From assembly GCF_000423005.1 (NCBI RefSeq), contig NZ_AUHD01000005.1, forward strand, positions 248,001-312,000: a stretch of DNA of 64,000 nt, in the 5' to 3' direction. Source of the stretch: Gelidibacter mesophilus DSM 14095 (lineage in GTDB: Bacteria; Bacteroidota; Bacteroidia; Flavobacteriales; Flavobacteriaceae). Shown piece after piece: positions 24,203-33,062 of this stretch. A model generated the notes under the pieces. That model had not been told where the DNA came from, did not search any database, and was given only the letters and a program-made list of their open reading frames with translations. The translations under genes and the position numbers were made by a program. How positions within the stretch are numbered: position 1 is the first letter of the stretch; each line of letters opens with the position of its first letter.

Positions 24203-26131
24203 ATGTTAAAAAGCACAATCGATAAGGCAACTGATTTCGAAAAAAGATTCGAAAATATAAATACGGTTATGTTTGAGGATTCTCAAGTAGCCTCTAAAGC
24301 CGTTGCTAAAGAAATAGCAGATCTTATTAAGGTTAAACAATCCCAAAAACAACCCTGTATTTTAGGATTGGCAACAGGTTCCTCACCAAAAGGACTGTAT
24401 GCCGAATTAGTACGACTGCACAAAGAAAAAGGTCTAAGTTTTAAAAATGTGGTGACTTTCAATTTGGATGAGTACTATCCTATGGAGCCAGATGCTGTGA
24501 ACAGCTATGTGCGTTTTATGAAGAAAATGTTGTTTGATCAAGTAGACATTCTTCCTGAAAACTGCTATATCCCAGACGGTACACTTCCTAAAGATAAAAT
24601 TGCCAGTTACTGTAGTGATTACGAAAAGAAAATTGAGGCGCTTGGCGGCATCGATCTTCAAATCTTGGGTATTGGTGGTAACGGACATATTGGATTTAAT
24701 GAATCGGGATCTTTACAGAACTCGAAAACGCGTTTAGTGGCCTTGGATCATATTACACGAGTTGCGGCAAGTAAAGATTTTGCCGGTTTGTCCAACACGC
24801 CGAGAACTGCTATTACTTTAGGAGTTAAAAAGATTATGGAAGCTAAGCGTGTCATCCTTTTGGCTTGGGGCGAAAGTAAAGCGGCCATTATCAAAACAGC
24901 GTCGGAAGGCCAAGTGACCAATCAAGTACCGGCCTCCTTTCTGCAAGAGCATAATAATGTCACGTTTGTAATCGATAAAGAAGCGGCTTCAAAACTGACC
25001 CGTGTGAATGCACCGTGGTTGGTTGAAAAAGTAGTTTGGACGGATAGATTGATACGTAAAGCAGTTTTAGGGCTGGCAATGCATCTTAACAAGCCTATTT
25101 TAATGCTGACTGATGCGGATTATATTGAGAACGGGATGAGTGATCTTTTGGCAGAGTTTGGTCAAGCGTATGATATTAATATCAAAATTTTCAACAAACT
25201 ACAACATACTATTACCGGTTGGCCAGGTGGGAAACCCAATGCTGATGATTCCCATAGACCTGAAAGAGCCGAACCAGGTAAAAAACGCGTTTTAATTTTC
25301 AGTCCGCATCCTGATGACGATATTATCAGTATGGGTGGCACTTTTAAAAGACTCCACGAGCAAGGTCATGAAGTACACGTTGCCTATCAAACCTCTGGAA
25401 ACATTGCCGTTGCCGATGAAGAAGCCTTGCGTTTTGCAAACTTTGTCATTGATTACAATGAAAAGTTTGAAATCAAAAGTGATGCCACCGAGAAAATTTA
25501 TAAAAAGGTAGTGAAGTCCCTTATTGACAAAAAACCGAGTGAAATTGATATTCCTGAAGCACGTTATATCAAAGGATTGATCAGAAAAGGAGAGGCAAGA
25601 GCAACGAGCCATTTTGTTGGGCTGAAAGACTCACATATCCATTTTATGGAAATGCCCTTTTATGATACGGGAACTATTGATAAACACCCTTTAGGCGAAG
25701 AAGATATTCAAATGACGGTTGATTTGATTGACAGCATAAAACCACATCAAATTTATGCCGCAGGAGATTTGGCTGACCCCCATGGAACACATAAGGTGTG
25801 TTTGGACGCTGTATTTGAAGCAGTGAGAAGATTGAAGGAAAAACCATATATGAAAAATTGCTGGGTTTGGCTTTATAGAGGCGCTTGGCAAGAATGGGGC
25901 ATCGACGAAATTGAAATGGCTGTACCAATGAGTCCAGATCAAGTATTGGAAAAACGTCATGGCATTTTTAAGCACCAATCACAAAAAGATGGTGTGGTAT
26001 TTCAAGGAACAGATGCGCGGGAATTTTGGCAACGTGCAGAAGATAGAAATAAAGAAACCGCAGGACTTTATGATCAATTGGGCTTAGCACATTACGCTGC
26101 GATGGAAGCCTTTGTAAGATGGCATTTTTAA
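24203..26131 (+). CDS. nagB: Glucosamine-6-phosphate deaminase fused to PIG-L deacetylase
   Basis: A 642-residue two-domain protein. Residues about 20-270 are NagB: LGLATGSSPKGLYAEL, VTFNLDEYYPM, and GIGGNGHIGFNESGS with the active-site residues. Residues about 360-640 are a PIG-L/LmbE-type zinc deacetylase: VLIFSPHPDDDIISMGGTF (metal motif HPDD) and DPHGTHKVCL (second His site). NagB converts GlcN-6-P to fructose-6-P and ammonia. The fused domain could deacetylate an N-acetylated sugar first, giving one polypeptide for both steps. I believe such fusions occur in other Bacteroidota but have not checked. Cytosolic; follows the Gfo/Idh/MocA gene by 12 bp. Confidence 0.9.
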   Translation: MLKSTIDKATDFEKRFENINTVMFEDSQVASKAVAKEIADLIKVKQSQKQPCILGLATGSSPKGLYAELVRLHKEKGLSFKNVVTFNLDEYYPMEPDAVNSYVRFMKKMLFDQVDILPENCYIPDGTLPKDKIASYCSDYEKKIEALGGIDLQILGIGGNGHIGFNESGSLQNSKTRLVALDHITRVAASKDFAGLSNTPRTAITLGVKKIMEAKRVILLAWGESKAAIIKTASEGQVTNQVPASFLQEHNNVTFVIDKEAASKLTRVNAPWLVEKVVWTDRLIRKAVLGLAMHLNKPILMLTDADYIENGMSDLLAEFGQAYDINIKIFNKLQHTITGWPGGKPNADDSHRPERAEPGKKRVLIFSPHPDDDIISMGGTFKRLHEQGHEVHVAYQTSGNIAVADEEALRFANFVIDYNEKFEIKSDATEKIYKKVVKSLIDKKPSEIDIPEARYIKGLIRKGEARATSHFVGLKDSHIHFMEMPFYDTGTIDKHPLGEEDIQMTVDLIDSIKPHQIYAAGDLADPHGTHKVCLDAVFEAVRRLKEKPYMKNCWVWLYRGAWQEWGIDEIEMAVPMSPDQVLEKRHGIFKHQSQKDGVVFQGTDAREFWQRAEDRNKETAGLYDQLGLAHYAAMEAFVRWHF

Positions 26132-26158
26132 TAGCAAGTAACTTGTATATAAGATAGG

Positions 26159-26184
26159 GTCTGTCACATCATGCCGTGACAGAC
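26159..26184. repeat. Hairpin after nagB
   Basis: GTCTGTCAC and GTGACAGAC form a perfect 9-bp stem around ATCATGCC. No T tract follows; instead comes CTCCTTCTAAAGGGAGG, a purine/pyrimidine inverted element similar to other intergenic stretches here. It may be a dispersed repeat or a weak terminator. Confidence 0.5.
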
Positions 26185-26226
26185 TCCTTCTAAAGGGAGG
26201 CATGGATTAATTAAAAGAGAAGAACT

Positions 26227-26784
26227 ATGATGGAAGTAACCATGAAAACCTTGTCGCAAATGAGTGGCTATTCTGTGTCAACGGTATCCAAGGCATTGCG
26301 GGACAAAAAAGATATTAGTATCAAAACAAGACAGATTATAAAGGAGCTGGCAGAGAGTTATGACTTTGTGCCCAACAACTCAGCCATTGCCTTAAGATCT
26401 CAGAAAAGTAATACCATTGCCGTTATTGTACCTCAAATTGACTCGATGATTTACGGCAGTATGTTGCACAGTATCCAAATGGAAGCCTATAAACAAGGCT
26501 ATCGCGTGGTAGTGCAACAATATTTAAATTACGAAAATGGCGAAATTGAGTGTTTGAAGAGCCTAAGGAATGGTGGCATTGACGGTGTTATTGTTATTGG
26601 AACTTCAACAAGATTGGAAGCCCTTAAACAAAGCACCGATGATCAATTTTTTCCGACCATTATTAAAATTGTTGAGGATTTAACATTGAAAGCTCAGGAT
26701 TATAAGCTTTTTGGAAATAACATCATCACCTCCTTGTTTTCAAAAATAAACAGAAATGATGACATGCGATTAAATGTCGTTTAA
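26227..26784 (+). CDS. Short LacI-type regulator lacking half of the effector domain
   Basis: A 185-residue protein. The HTH is complete (TMKTLSQMSGYSVSTVSKALRDKK, then ISIKTRQIIKELAESYDFVPNN), followed by the hinge and the first subdomain of the effector fold (NTIAVIVPQIDSMIYGSML, GGIDGVIVIGTS). After about residue 126 the sequence no longer resembles LacI, and the usual 340 residues are not reached. No remaining LacI piece was found downstream in any frame. It is a degraded regulator or a genuine short form that could bind DNA without full ligand control. Three candidate start Met lie within 6 codons. Confidence 0.75.
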   Translation: MMEVTMKTLSQMSGYSVSTVSKALRDKKDISIKTRQIIKELAESYDFVPNNSAIALRSQKSNTIAVIVPQIDSMIYGSMLHSIQMEAYKQGYRVVVQQYLNYENGEIECLKSLRNGGIDGVIVIGTSTRLEALKQSTDDQFFPTIIKIVEDLTLKAQDYKLFGNNIITSLFSKINRNDDMRLNVV

Positions 26785-26862
26785 ATTGCCTATAAATGCT
26801 GCTTTGACTGAGATTGCCGCAGGTAGTCATTATATTTCTCTAGAGTAAAAAAGATATTGAAG

Positions 26863-27192
26863 ATGGTAAATAGGACAGATTTAATGGATACAAACCAACA
26901 CCTTTGGTTTTTGGAGATGAGTTTTCCGTGTTCTAATAACTACGATCAATTCATCAATTGGTTACGAACAGAATTTTATTTTTTTCAACAGGACAATGGG
27001 GCGTTTTTGACGATTTATTTCCCAAACGGACATGTCAAGATCGAAAAAATACTGAAGCAGGATAACCTGTTTATTTCTGAGATTACCGTTGAAAGTAAAT
27101 GTCGAAAATTCGGTTTAAAAATGCGAAAAAACCTTTCAGCTTTTCTAGATTATATAGAACGTTATCATAGACTTAGTGAGCTTAAATATTAA
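26863..27192 (+). CDS. Hypothetical protein (109 aa)
   Basis: From ATG 26863 the product is 109 residues (MVNRTDLMDTNQHLWFLEMS...). Met 8 at 26884 is an alternative start. It is soluble, rich in aromatic residues in the middle (FYFFQQDNGAFLTIYF) and basic in the C-terminal third (SKCRKFGLKMRKNLSAFLDYI). I recognise no domain. It sits between the short LacI gene and a terminator, so it may belong to that transcript. Confidence 0.5.
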   Translation: MVNRTDLMDTNQHLWFLEMSFPCSNNYDQFINWLRTEFYFFQQDNGAFLTIYFPNGHVKIEKILKQDNLFISEITVESKCRKFGLKMRKNLSAFLDYIERYHRLSELKY

Positions 27193-27216
27193 GCTTTCCA
27201 TTTTACAAAACATAGT

Positions 27217-27251
27217 AAAACCTATTGATTATTTATTTATAGGTTTTTTTT
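27217..27251 (+). terminator. Intrinsic terminator
   Basis: AAAACCTAT and ATAGGTTTT form a 9-bp perfect stem followed by T residues. It separates the amino-sugar/LacI region from the sodium symporter gene. Confidence 0.7.
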
Positions 27252-27348
27252 GAATTTAAAACTAGATATATCTCTTTAGTTCATATAGGCTATATAAATT
27301 GAAAGTCTTAAATTTACTTACTTGCCCATTTTAGATTCATTATCCTCG

Positions 27349-28803
27349 ATGCAAAGAACTACACTAACCATAATCTTATTAGCAGTTTATGTCATCGCCA
27401 TAATTGGCATAGGGTTATGGAACAGGAAAAATGAAAACAGCGAAGACTATTTTTTAGCTTCTCGCAAATTACCTGCATGGTTGCTGGCCATCACATTTAT
27501 CGCGTCATGGTGGGGTGGAGGTTCTGCTATTGATTTGGTGGATCATGCGCACAAAAATGGATTGAGCTCTTTTTGGATCTATGGCGTACCAGTTTTAATC
27601 GCTACAGCCTTGATGTATTTGTTTTCTAAAGGTATAAGAAACGTCGGAACTATTTCGCAACCTGAGCTTATGAGTCAGCGATATAATGACAAGGTGGCTT
27701 TAATGCTGACCATATTCATCATTATTTTTATGGTCATTGCCTCAGCCGTTCAGGTCATTGTGATGGGACGGTTTTTTCATGCCTTCTTTGACATGGGTTA
27801 CGAGAATGGCGCCATTTTAGGAACCATGATAGTGCTTACCTATTCCATGTTTGGCGGATTTAAAGGGGTGGTGTTAACCGATTTGTTACAGTTCGTTTTC
27901 TTTTTATTCACGGCGCTATTTTTGTTTTTTCTTGCCTATTCCCAATCTGGCGGATTGGAAGTTGTTAAGATAAATGCGATGGCCAATGCTAAGGACGGCT
28001 ATACCTCTTTTTTTTCCAACGTAGCCGATAACTTGGCCTATGTGATTACTTTCGGGACGTCTTGGATGATTCAAGCTAATATTTGGCAACGCATCTCAGC
28101 CGCAAAACAGGGTTCAGACGCAAAAAAAATGATGTTCATTAGTTTCTTGGCGTTCATTCCATTGTATCTGATGGTGACCTATACTGGAATGTTCAGTTCA
28201 GTAATCTATGAAACTGTACCAGAAACTGGAATTATTCCAGATATGGTCAGTAACCTCAGTAACCCATTGCTGAGTGCTATTTTGTTTGTTGGATTATGTT
28301 CGGCAATTATGTCCACGATGGATTCGCTAATTAATACAGGAGCTTTATCAATAACTGTAGATGTGTTTCAAAAATACATAAAACCCCATGCCAAACCTAA
28401 AACAGGGGTTATAGTGGCCAGAATTGCAACGTTTGCCATGGCCGCCTTGGCGCTGTTTATGGCTCTAAAAATTCAGTCCGTACTTACAATTTCTTGGATC
28501 GCATCAGACTTTCTTACCAGTGGCGCTTTTGTACCCTTGGTTTTGGGCTTCCTATGGGCCAGAGGGACTTCTAAAGCGGCTTACGTGTCCATGATTTTTG
28601 GATTGCTGTTTTCTACTTATAATCTTATGGTGGCCTTGGAACTTGATCTGCCAGTGGCATGGGAAATAGCATCGGCTAAGCAAGCCATTATCGGTATTTC
28701 AATTTCCTTAATCATTTTTGTGGGTATTAGTCTGTTAGCCCCATCAGATACTGAAAAAAGTAGCCGATTTATCCGGAAAGCAAATGTATTTGGTCGGTAC
28801 TAA
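27349..28803 (+). CDS. Sodium:solute symporter (SSS family)
   Basis: A 484-residue membrane protein of the Na+/solute symporter family with about 13 helices. The start at ATG 27349 (MQRTTLTIILLAVYVIAIIG) puts the first hydrophobic segment at the N-terminus; the ORF extension upstream begins with TTG. Visible SSS traits: SEDYFLASRKLPAWLLAITFIASWWGGG, where GGGSAI precedes the Na+ site, and MSTMDSLINTGALSITVDVF (Na2-site region). The cargo is a sugar, amino acid or organic anion in relatives. Next to GGT and an amino-sugar block, a peptide- or sugar-derived solute is possible. Substrate unknown. Confidence 0.9.
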   Translation: MQRTTLTIILLAVYVIAIIGIGLWNRKNENSEDYFLASRKLPAWLLAITFIASWWGGGSAIDLVDHAHKNGLSSFWIYGVPVLIATALMYLFSKGIRNVGTISQPELMSQRYNDKVALMLTIFIIIFMVIASAVQVIVMGRFFHAFFDMGYENGAILGTMIVLTYSMFGGFKGVVLTDLLQFVFFLFTALFLFFLAYSQSGGLEVVKINAMANAKDGYTSFFSNVADNLAYVITFGTSWMIQANIWQRISAAKQGSDAKKMMFISFLAFIPLYLMVTYTGMFSSVIYETVPETGIIPDMVSNLSNPLLSAILFVGLCSAIMSTMDSLINTGALSITVDVFQKYIKPHAKPKTGVIVARIATFAMAALALFMALKIQSVLTISWIASDFLTSGAFVPLVLGFLWARGTSKAAYVSMIFGLLFSTYNLMVALELDLPVAWEIASAKQAIIGISISLIIFVGISLLAPSDTEKSSRFIRKANVFGRY

Positions 28804-28925
28804 GTCAATCGCACCCTCACTACTGAAATTTCAATAAACCGTGCAGTTGTTAACTTATTTTCAATTGCTATAGGTATATACATCAACACTTATTAATTTT
28901 ATGGCGATATCATTAACTAGAAAAC

Positions 28926-30653
28926 ATGAAACATAGTTTGAAATTATTGAGCGCTACATTTATTTCTGTACTTTTTTTAACATGCGGAGGAAGCAAGCAT
29001 CAAGGCGATGCCTTAACGCATTCCGGAAAATCGGCAATTGCCACCAATGGCATGGTGGTTACTGCGCATCCTGAAGCGACCAAAGTAGGCCTGGAAATTC
29101 TAAAACAGGGTGGAAATGCAGTTGATGCTATGGTAGGTGTTCATTTTGCTTTGGCAGTAGTGTTTCCAAATGCTGGGAATTTGGGAGGGGGCGGTTTTAT
29201 GATGTATAGAAAACACGAAGGCGACGTGTTCTCTTTAGATTTTAGAGAGAAAGCGCCGGGCAATGCTTATGAAGATATGTATTTGGATGAGCTAGGCAAT
29301 GTTATTGAAGGCGAAAGTTTATACGGTCAAAAGGCATCAGGTGTTCCAGGTTCGGTAGATGGGATCCTAAAGGCGCATGACAAGTTTGGTTCTTTGCCGC
29401 TGCCCACATTAATAGAACCAGCGGTTCAACTTGCAACGAAAGGGTTTTCCATTTCATCACAACAGGCTGGAAATTTCAATTATTATAAGGAAGATTTCAT
29501 CAAAAATAACCGCCACCCAAACAAGGTCACTTTGATTAAGGAAAGTCCATGGAAAATGGGAGATATCTTGGTTCAAAAGGATTTATCAGAAACCTTAGAA
29601 CGTATAAAACAGAACGGAAGGTCCGGGTTTTATGAAGGAAAAACGGCCGAGTTGATGGTTGCCGAAATGAACGCAGGAAATGGGATTATTACCTTGGAGG
29701 ATCTCAAGAACTATGATTCCGCCTGGCGAGATCCAATCGCAGGGAATTTTAGGGGCTATAAAGTTTATAGTATGGCGCCTTCAAGTAGTGGAGGGATCGC
29801 ATTGGTACAGCTTCTGAAGATGTCTGAACATTTTCCATTTTCGGAATATGGATCGAAATCTGCAAAAACCATTCATCTTATGACAGAAATGGAACGACGT
29901 GTCTATGCGGACAGAGCAACGCATTTGGGAGATTCTGATTTTTGGGAAGTACCAGTGAAAGAACTTTTGGATGATGATTATATCGCCGAAAGAGTTGCAC
30001 AAATAAATCTATTGCAAGCCACTAAAAGTGAGGACGTACGAGCCATGGAACTCAAAAATAGTATTCAAAGTGAAGAAACGACACATTATTCCATTGTGGA
30101 CAAATATGGCAACGCTATTTCCTTAACCACTACTATTAATGATTCCTATGGTTCTAAAGTTTTTGTAGAGGGCGCGGGGTTTTTATTGAATAATGAAATG
30201 GACGACTTTAGTGTTAAGGCGGGCGTACCAAATATGTACGGTTTATTGGGAGGTGCGGCAAATTCAATTCAACCGGAAAAACGAATGTTAAGTGCTATGA
30301 CACCAACCCTTGTTGAAAGGGACGGAAAATTATTTATGGTTGTGGGGACGCCAGGAGGTTCGACTATAATTACTTCTGTTTTTCAAACCATAATCAATGT
30401 TATAGATCATGGAATGACTATGAGTGAAGCCGTTTCAGAGAAAAGATTTCACCATCAGTGGCAACCCGATTTGATTTATATAGAAAAGGGCGCTTTGGAT
30501 AGTTCAGTGCAAAAGCAATTGCAAGACATGGGGCATATCATAAAAGAACGGGGTTCAATTGGACGGGTGGATGCCATCCTGGTAAGGCCTGATGGTTCAT
30601 TTGAGGGGGCTGGAGACCCACGAGGTGATGATTGGGCAATGGGATTGGATTAG
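28926..30653 (+). CDS. ggt: Gamma-glutamyltransferase lipoprotein
   Basis: A 575-residue Ntn hydrolase that cleaves gamma-glutamyl bonds of glutathione or gamma-glutamyl peptides. Lipobox FLTC at residue 20 anchors it to the envelope. The large-subunit part has LGGGGFMMYRKH and FSLDFREKAPGNA; the small subunit begins at the conserved SEETTHYSIVDKYGNAISLTT, where Thr in TTHYS is the autoprocessing nucleophile. GGSTIITSVFQT occurs near the end. It lies 122 bp after the symporter and just before an AraC gene. It could help recycle glutathione or D-Glu-containing peptides. Confidence 0.93.
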   Translation: MKHSLKLLSATFISVLFLTCGGSKHQGDALTHSGKSAIATNGMVVTAHPEATKVGLEILKQGGNAVDAMVGVHFALAVVFPNAGNLGGGGFMMYRKHEGDVFSLDFREKAPGNAYEDMYLDELGNVIEGESLYGQKASGVPGSVDGILKAHDKFGSLPLPTLIEPAVQLATKGFSISSQQAGNFNYYKEDFIKNNRHPNKVTLIKESPWKMGDILVQKDLSETLERIKQNGRSGFYEGKTAELMVAEMNAGNGIITLEDLKNYDSAWRDPIAGNFRGYKVYSMAPSSSGGIALVQLLKMSEHFPFSEYGSKSAKTIHLMTEMERRVYADRATHLGDSDFWEVPVKELLDDDYIAERVAQINLLQATKSEDVRAMELKNSIQSEETTHYSIVDKYGNAISLTTTINDSYGSKVFVEGAGFLLNNEMDDFSVKAGVPNMYGLLGGAANSIQPEKRMLSAMTPTLVERDGKLFMVVGTPGGSTIITSVFQTIINVIDHGMTMSEAVSEKRFHHQWQPDLIYIEKGALDSSVQKQLQDMGHIIKERGSIGRVDAILVRPDGSFEGAGDPRGDDWAMGLD

Positions 30654-30727
30654 AAATGATCCGGCAAAGCAATACTTTTTTTGCATTTAAAGAGACGATA
30701 TGACTAAAAAGTGCTATTTTCATAGCG

Positions 30728-31606
30728 ATGAAATTACATTTATTAGACCGTAGCCATACCACTTCTGCTGTATCCGTCAGAAAAAATAGTTATGCCAATT
30801 TTCTCAAAATTTGGCACTACCATCCAGAATTGGAGTTGGTGGTTGTTCTGAAAAGTAAGGGTACCCGTTTTATTGGCGATAGCATTAAGAAATTTCAGCC
30901 CAAGGACGTGGTGCTCATTGGTAAGAATCTTCCGCACATGTGGTTAAATGATCCAAAGTACTTTCAGGACGATAAAACCTTAAGTGCTGAAGCTATTTCT
31001 ATTCATTTTAAGGAAGACTTTTTAGGATCGTCCTTTCTTGAATTACCCGAGATAAAACCTATTGTCGATCTTTTTAAAAAAGCAGAACAGGGCATTCAAT
31101 TTAGAGATGTTCCAAAATCGTTACGACAAGCAATTGTCAATCTGCATACAGAAACAGAATTCAATAAAACCCATATTTTCATTGGAGTATTACATCAATT
31201 GGCGATGCATGAAGACTTCAAATTGTTGTCAAGCTCCGGTTATGTGGCCTCATTGAAACTTGAAGAACCTAAATTGTCCAGCAAAGTGATTGCCTATATT
31301 TTTAAGAATTTTAATAAAAATATGGATCTCAATACAGTCGCAGAGATTGTCGAAATGAATCCCTCTGCATTCAGTAGGTCTTTTAAACGTGTACATCGGA
31401 AAACATTTTCAAAATATGTCAATGAAATCAGAATCGGTTATGCCTGCAAACTGCTCATGGAGAATGAATTAAACGTAGCGGCAATTGCCTACGAGTCTGG
31501 TTTCAATAATCTTTCAAATTTCAATAGACAGTTTAAAATTATTAAAAAAATGTCGCCTACAAGTTATTTGAAAAAACATAGTAATTATACAAATTACTCC
31601 TTGTAA
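30728..31606 (+). CDS. AraC family transcriptional regulator
   Basis: A 292-residue activator. The N-terminal cupin-like domain carries HYHPELELVVVLKSKGTRFIGD and KPKDVVLIGKNLPHMW-type QPKDVVLIGKNLPHMWLND (residues 50-80), where a sugar or other ligand would bind. The C-terminal double HTH spans about 190-285: MDLNTVAEIVEMNPSAFSRSFKR (first HTH) and NVAAIAYESGFNNLSNFNRQFK (second). It lies immediately upstream of the fucose genes in the same direction, so it is the best candidate for their regulator; whether it responds to L-fucose or fuconate is untested. Confidence 0.9.
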   Translation: MKLHLLDRSHTTSAVSVRKNSYANFLKIWHYHPELELVVVLKSKGTRFIGDSIKKFQPKDVVLIGKNLPHMWLNDPKYFQDDKTLSAEAISIHFKEDFLGSSFLELPEIKPIVDLFKKAEQGIQFRDVPKSLRQAIVNLHTETEFNKTHIFIGVLHQLAMHEDFKLLSSSGYVASLKLEEPKLSSKVIAYIFKNFNKNMDLNTVAEIVEMNPSAFSRSFKRVHRKTFSKYVNEIRIGYACKLLMENELNVAAIAYESGFNNLSNFNRQFKIIKKMSPTSYLKKHSNYTNYSL

Positions 31607-31674
31607 TGTTGCTGAATGCAAAAAAAGTATTAGTTGAGGTGGAATAATTAGTGGACTTTATACATTTCATTCTG

Positions 31675-31682
31675 TAGATTTG
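31675..31682 (+). promoter_or_regulatory. -7 box (TAGATTTG) of the fucose operon
   Basis: TAGATTTG matches TAnnTTTG and sits 7 bp before the upstream ATG at 31690 and 58 bp before the ATG at 31741. Transcription should start near 31688, which favours 31741 as the fucD start. No clear -33 TTTG was seen, as would fit an AraC-activated promoter. Confidence 0.5.
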
Positions 31683-31740
31683 TGAGGTTATGAAATCATT
31701 ACAGATTTTATACAGTCTCTTAAACACAACAAATCAAGAA

Positions 31741-33060
31741 ATGAAAAAACCAATTACCATTACTGAAGTCTTGAGCAAAGACGTTCGTTTTCCTACAAGC
31801 GATGCCTTGGACGGTTCTGATGCCATGAATCCTGATCCGGATTATTCAGCAGCCTATGTGATTATAAAAACTGATCACCCGGAATATGAAGGACACGGCT
31901 TAACTTTTACAATTGGTCGTGGGAATGAACTCTGTGTCTCGGCAATTGAGTCGCTTTCCTATTTGATTATTGGAAAAACTTTGGAATCGTTTACTCAAAA
32001 CATGGGGGATTTTTGGAAGATGATTACCGGCGATAGTCAATTACGCTGGTTGGGTCCTGAAAAAGGGGTGATTCATCTCGCCACGGGTGCCGTTGTAAAT
32101 GCTGTTTGGGATTTATATGCGAAAGTTGAAGGCAAACCGCTCTGGAAACTAATTGCAGATATGACTCCTGAGGAATTTGTAAAGTGTATTGACTTTACCT
32201 ATATCACTGATGCCATAACGCCTAAGGAGGCTTTGGAACTTCTTAAAAGCAATCAAGAAACAAAGCAAGAGCGTATTGATCATTTACTTAAAAACGGCTA
32301 TCCTGCCTATACCACCTCTGCTGGTTGGTTGGGATATAGCGACGCTAAAATGCGTAAATTATGCCAAGAAGCTAAAGCCGATGGCTTTAAACATATGAAA
32401 ATTAAAGTCGGATCTGATTTGCAGGATGATATGCGCCGCGCGCAAATTATCCGTGAAGAAATTGGGGACGATCTACAGTTAATGATGGATGCCAACCAAA
32501 AATGGGATGTGGATGAGGCGATAGAAAATATGGCAGCACTCAAAAAATTTAAGCCTTATTGGATTGAAGAACCTACAAGTCCTGACGATATTTTGGGGCA
32601 TGCCAAAATTGCAAGGGCCGTAGCACCCATAAAAGTTGCCACCGGAGAACATTGCCAAAACCGTGTCATGTTCAAGCAGCTTATTATGGCAGATGCGCTT
32701 CAAATTTGCCAAATAGATAGCTGTCGTGTTGGTGGAGTCAATGAAATATTGGCTATCTTACTAATGGCGGCGAAATATAAGGTCCCCGTGTGTCCGCATG
32801 CTGGGGGTGTGGGATTATGCGAGTATGTCCAGCATTTATCCATGATCGATTATATTTGTGTGAGTGGCACTATGGAAGGCCGCATAATAGAATATGTCGA
32901 TCATTTGCATGAACATTTCTTTGATCCTGTCATTATTAAAAATGGGGCCTACATGGCACCAAAGTTACCGGGTTATAGCATTACCATGAAACCGGAGTCG
33001 TTAGAGGAATACAGCTTTCCAAACGGAGAGGTTTGGGCTAAAAAATTAAAAAAAGCATAA
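31741..33060 (+). CDS. fucD: L-fuconate dehydratase (enolase superfamily)
   Basis: A 439-residue enolase-superfamily dehydratase converting L-fuconate to 2-keto-3-deoxy-L-fuconate with Mg2+. Start at 31741 (MKKPITITEVLSKDVRFPTS). The catalytic Lys motif is HMKIKVGSDLQDD. Metal ligands are MMDANQKW (Asp), IEEPTSPDD (Glu) and the ATGEHCQNR region (Glu), followed by CRVGGVNEILA and HAGGVGLCEYVQH. Length fits the family. It is the first gene of the operon and is followed by an SDR two bases after its stop. Confidence in the reaction is helped by the complete downstream pathway. Confidence 0.93.
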   Translation: MKKPITITEVLSKDVRFPTSDALDGSDAMNPDPDYSAAYVIIKTDHPEYEGHGLTFTIGRGNELCVSAIESLSYLIIGKTLESFTQNMGDFWKMITGDSQLRWLGPEKGVIHLATGAVVNAVWDLYAKVEGKPLWKLIADMTPEEFVKCIDFTYITDAITPKEALELLKSNQETKQERIDHLLKNGYPAYTTSAGWLGYSDAKMRKLCQEAKADGFKHMKIKVGSDLQDDMRRAQIIREEIGDDLQLMMDANQKWDVDEAIENMAALKKFKPYWIEEPTSPDDILGHAKIARAVAPIKVATGEHCQNRVMFKQLIMADALQICQIDSCRVGGVNEILAILLMAAKYKVPVCPHAGGVGLCEYVQHLSMIDYICVSGTMEGRIIEYVDHLHEHFFDPVIIKNGAYMAPKLPGYSITMKPESLEEYSFPNGEVWAKKLKKA

Positions 33061-33062
33061 TT

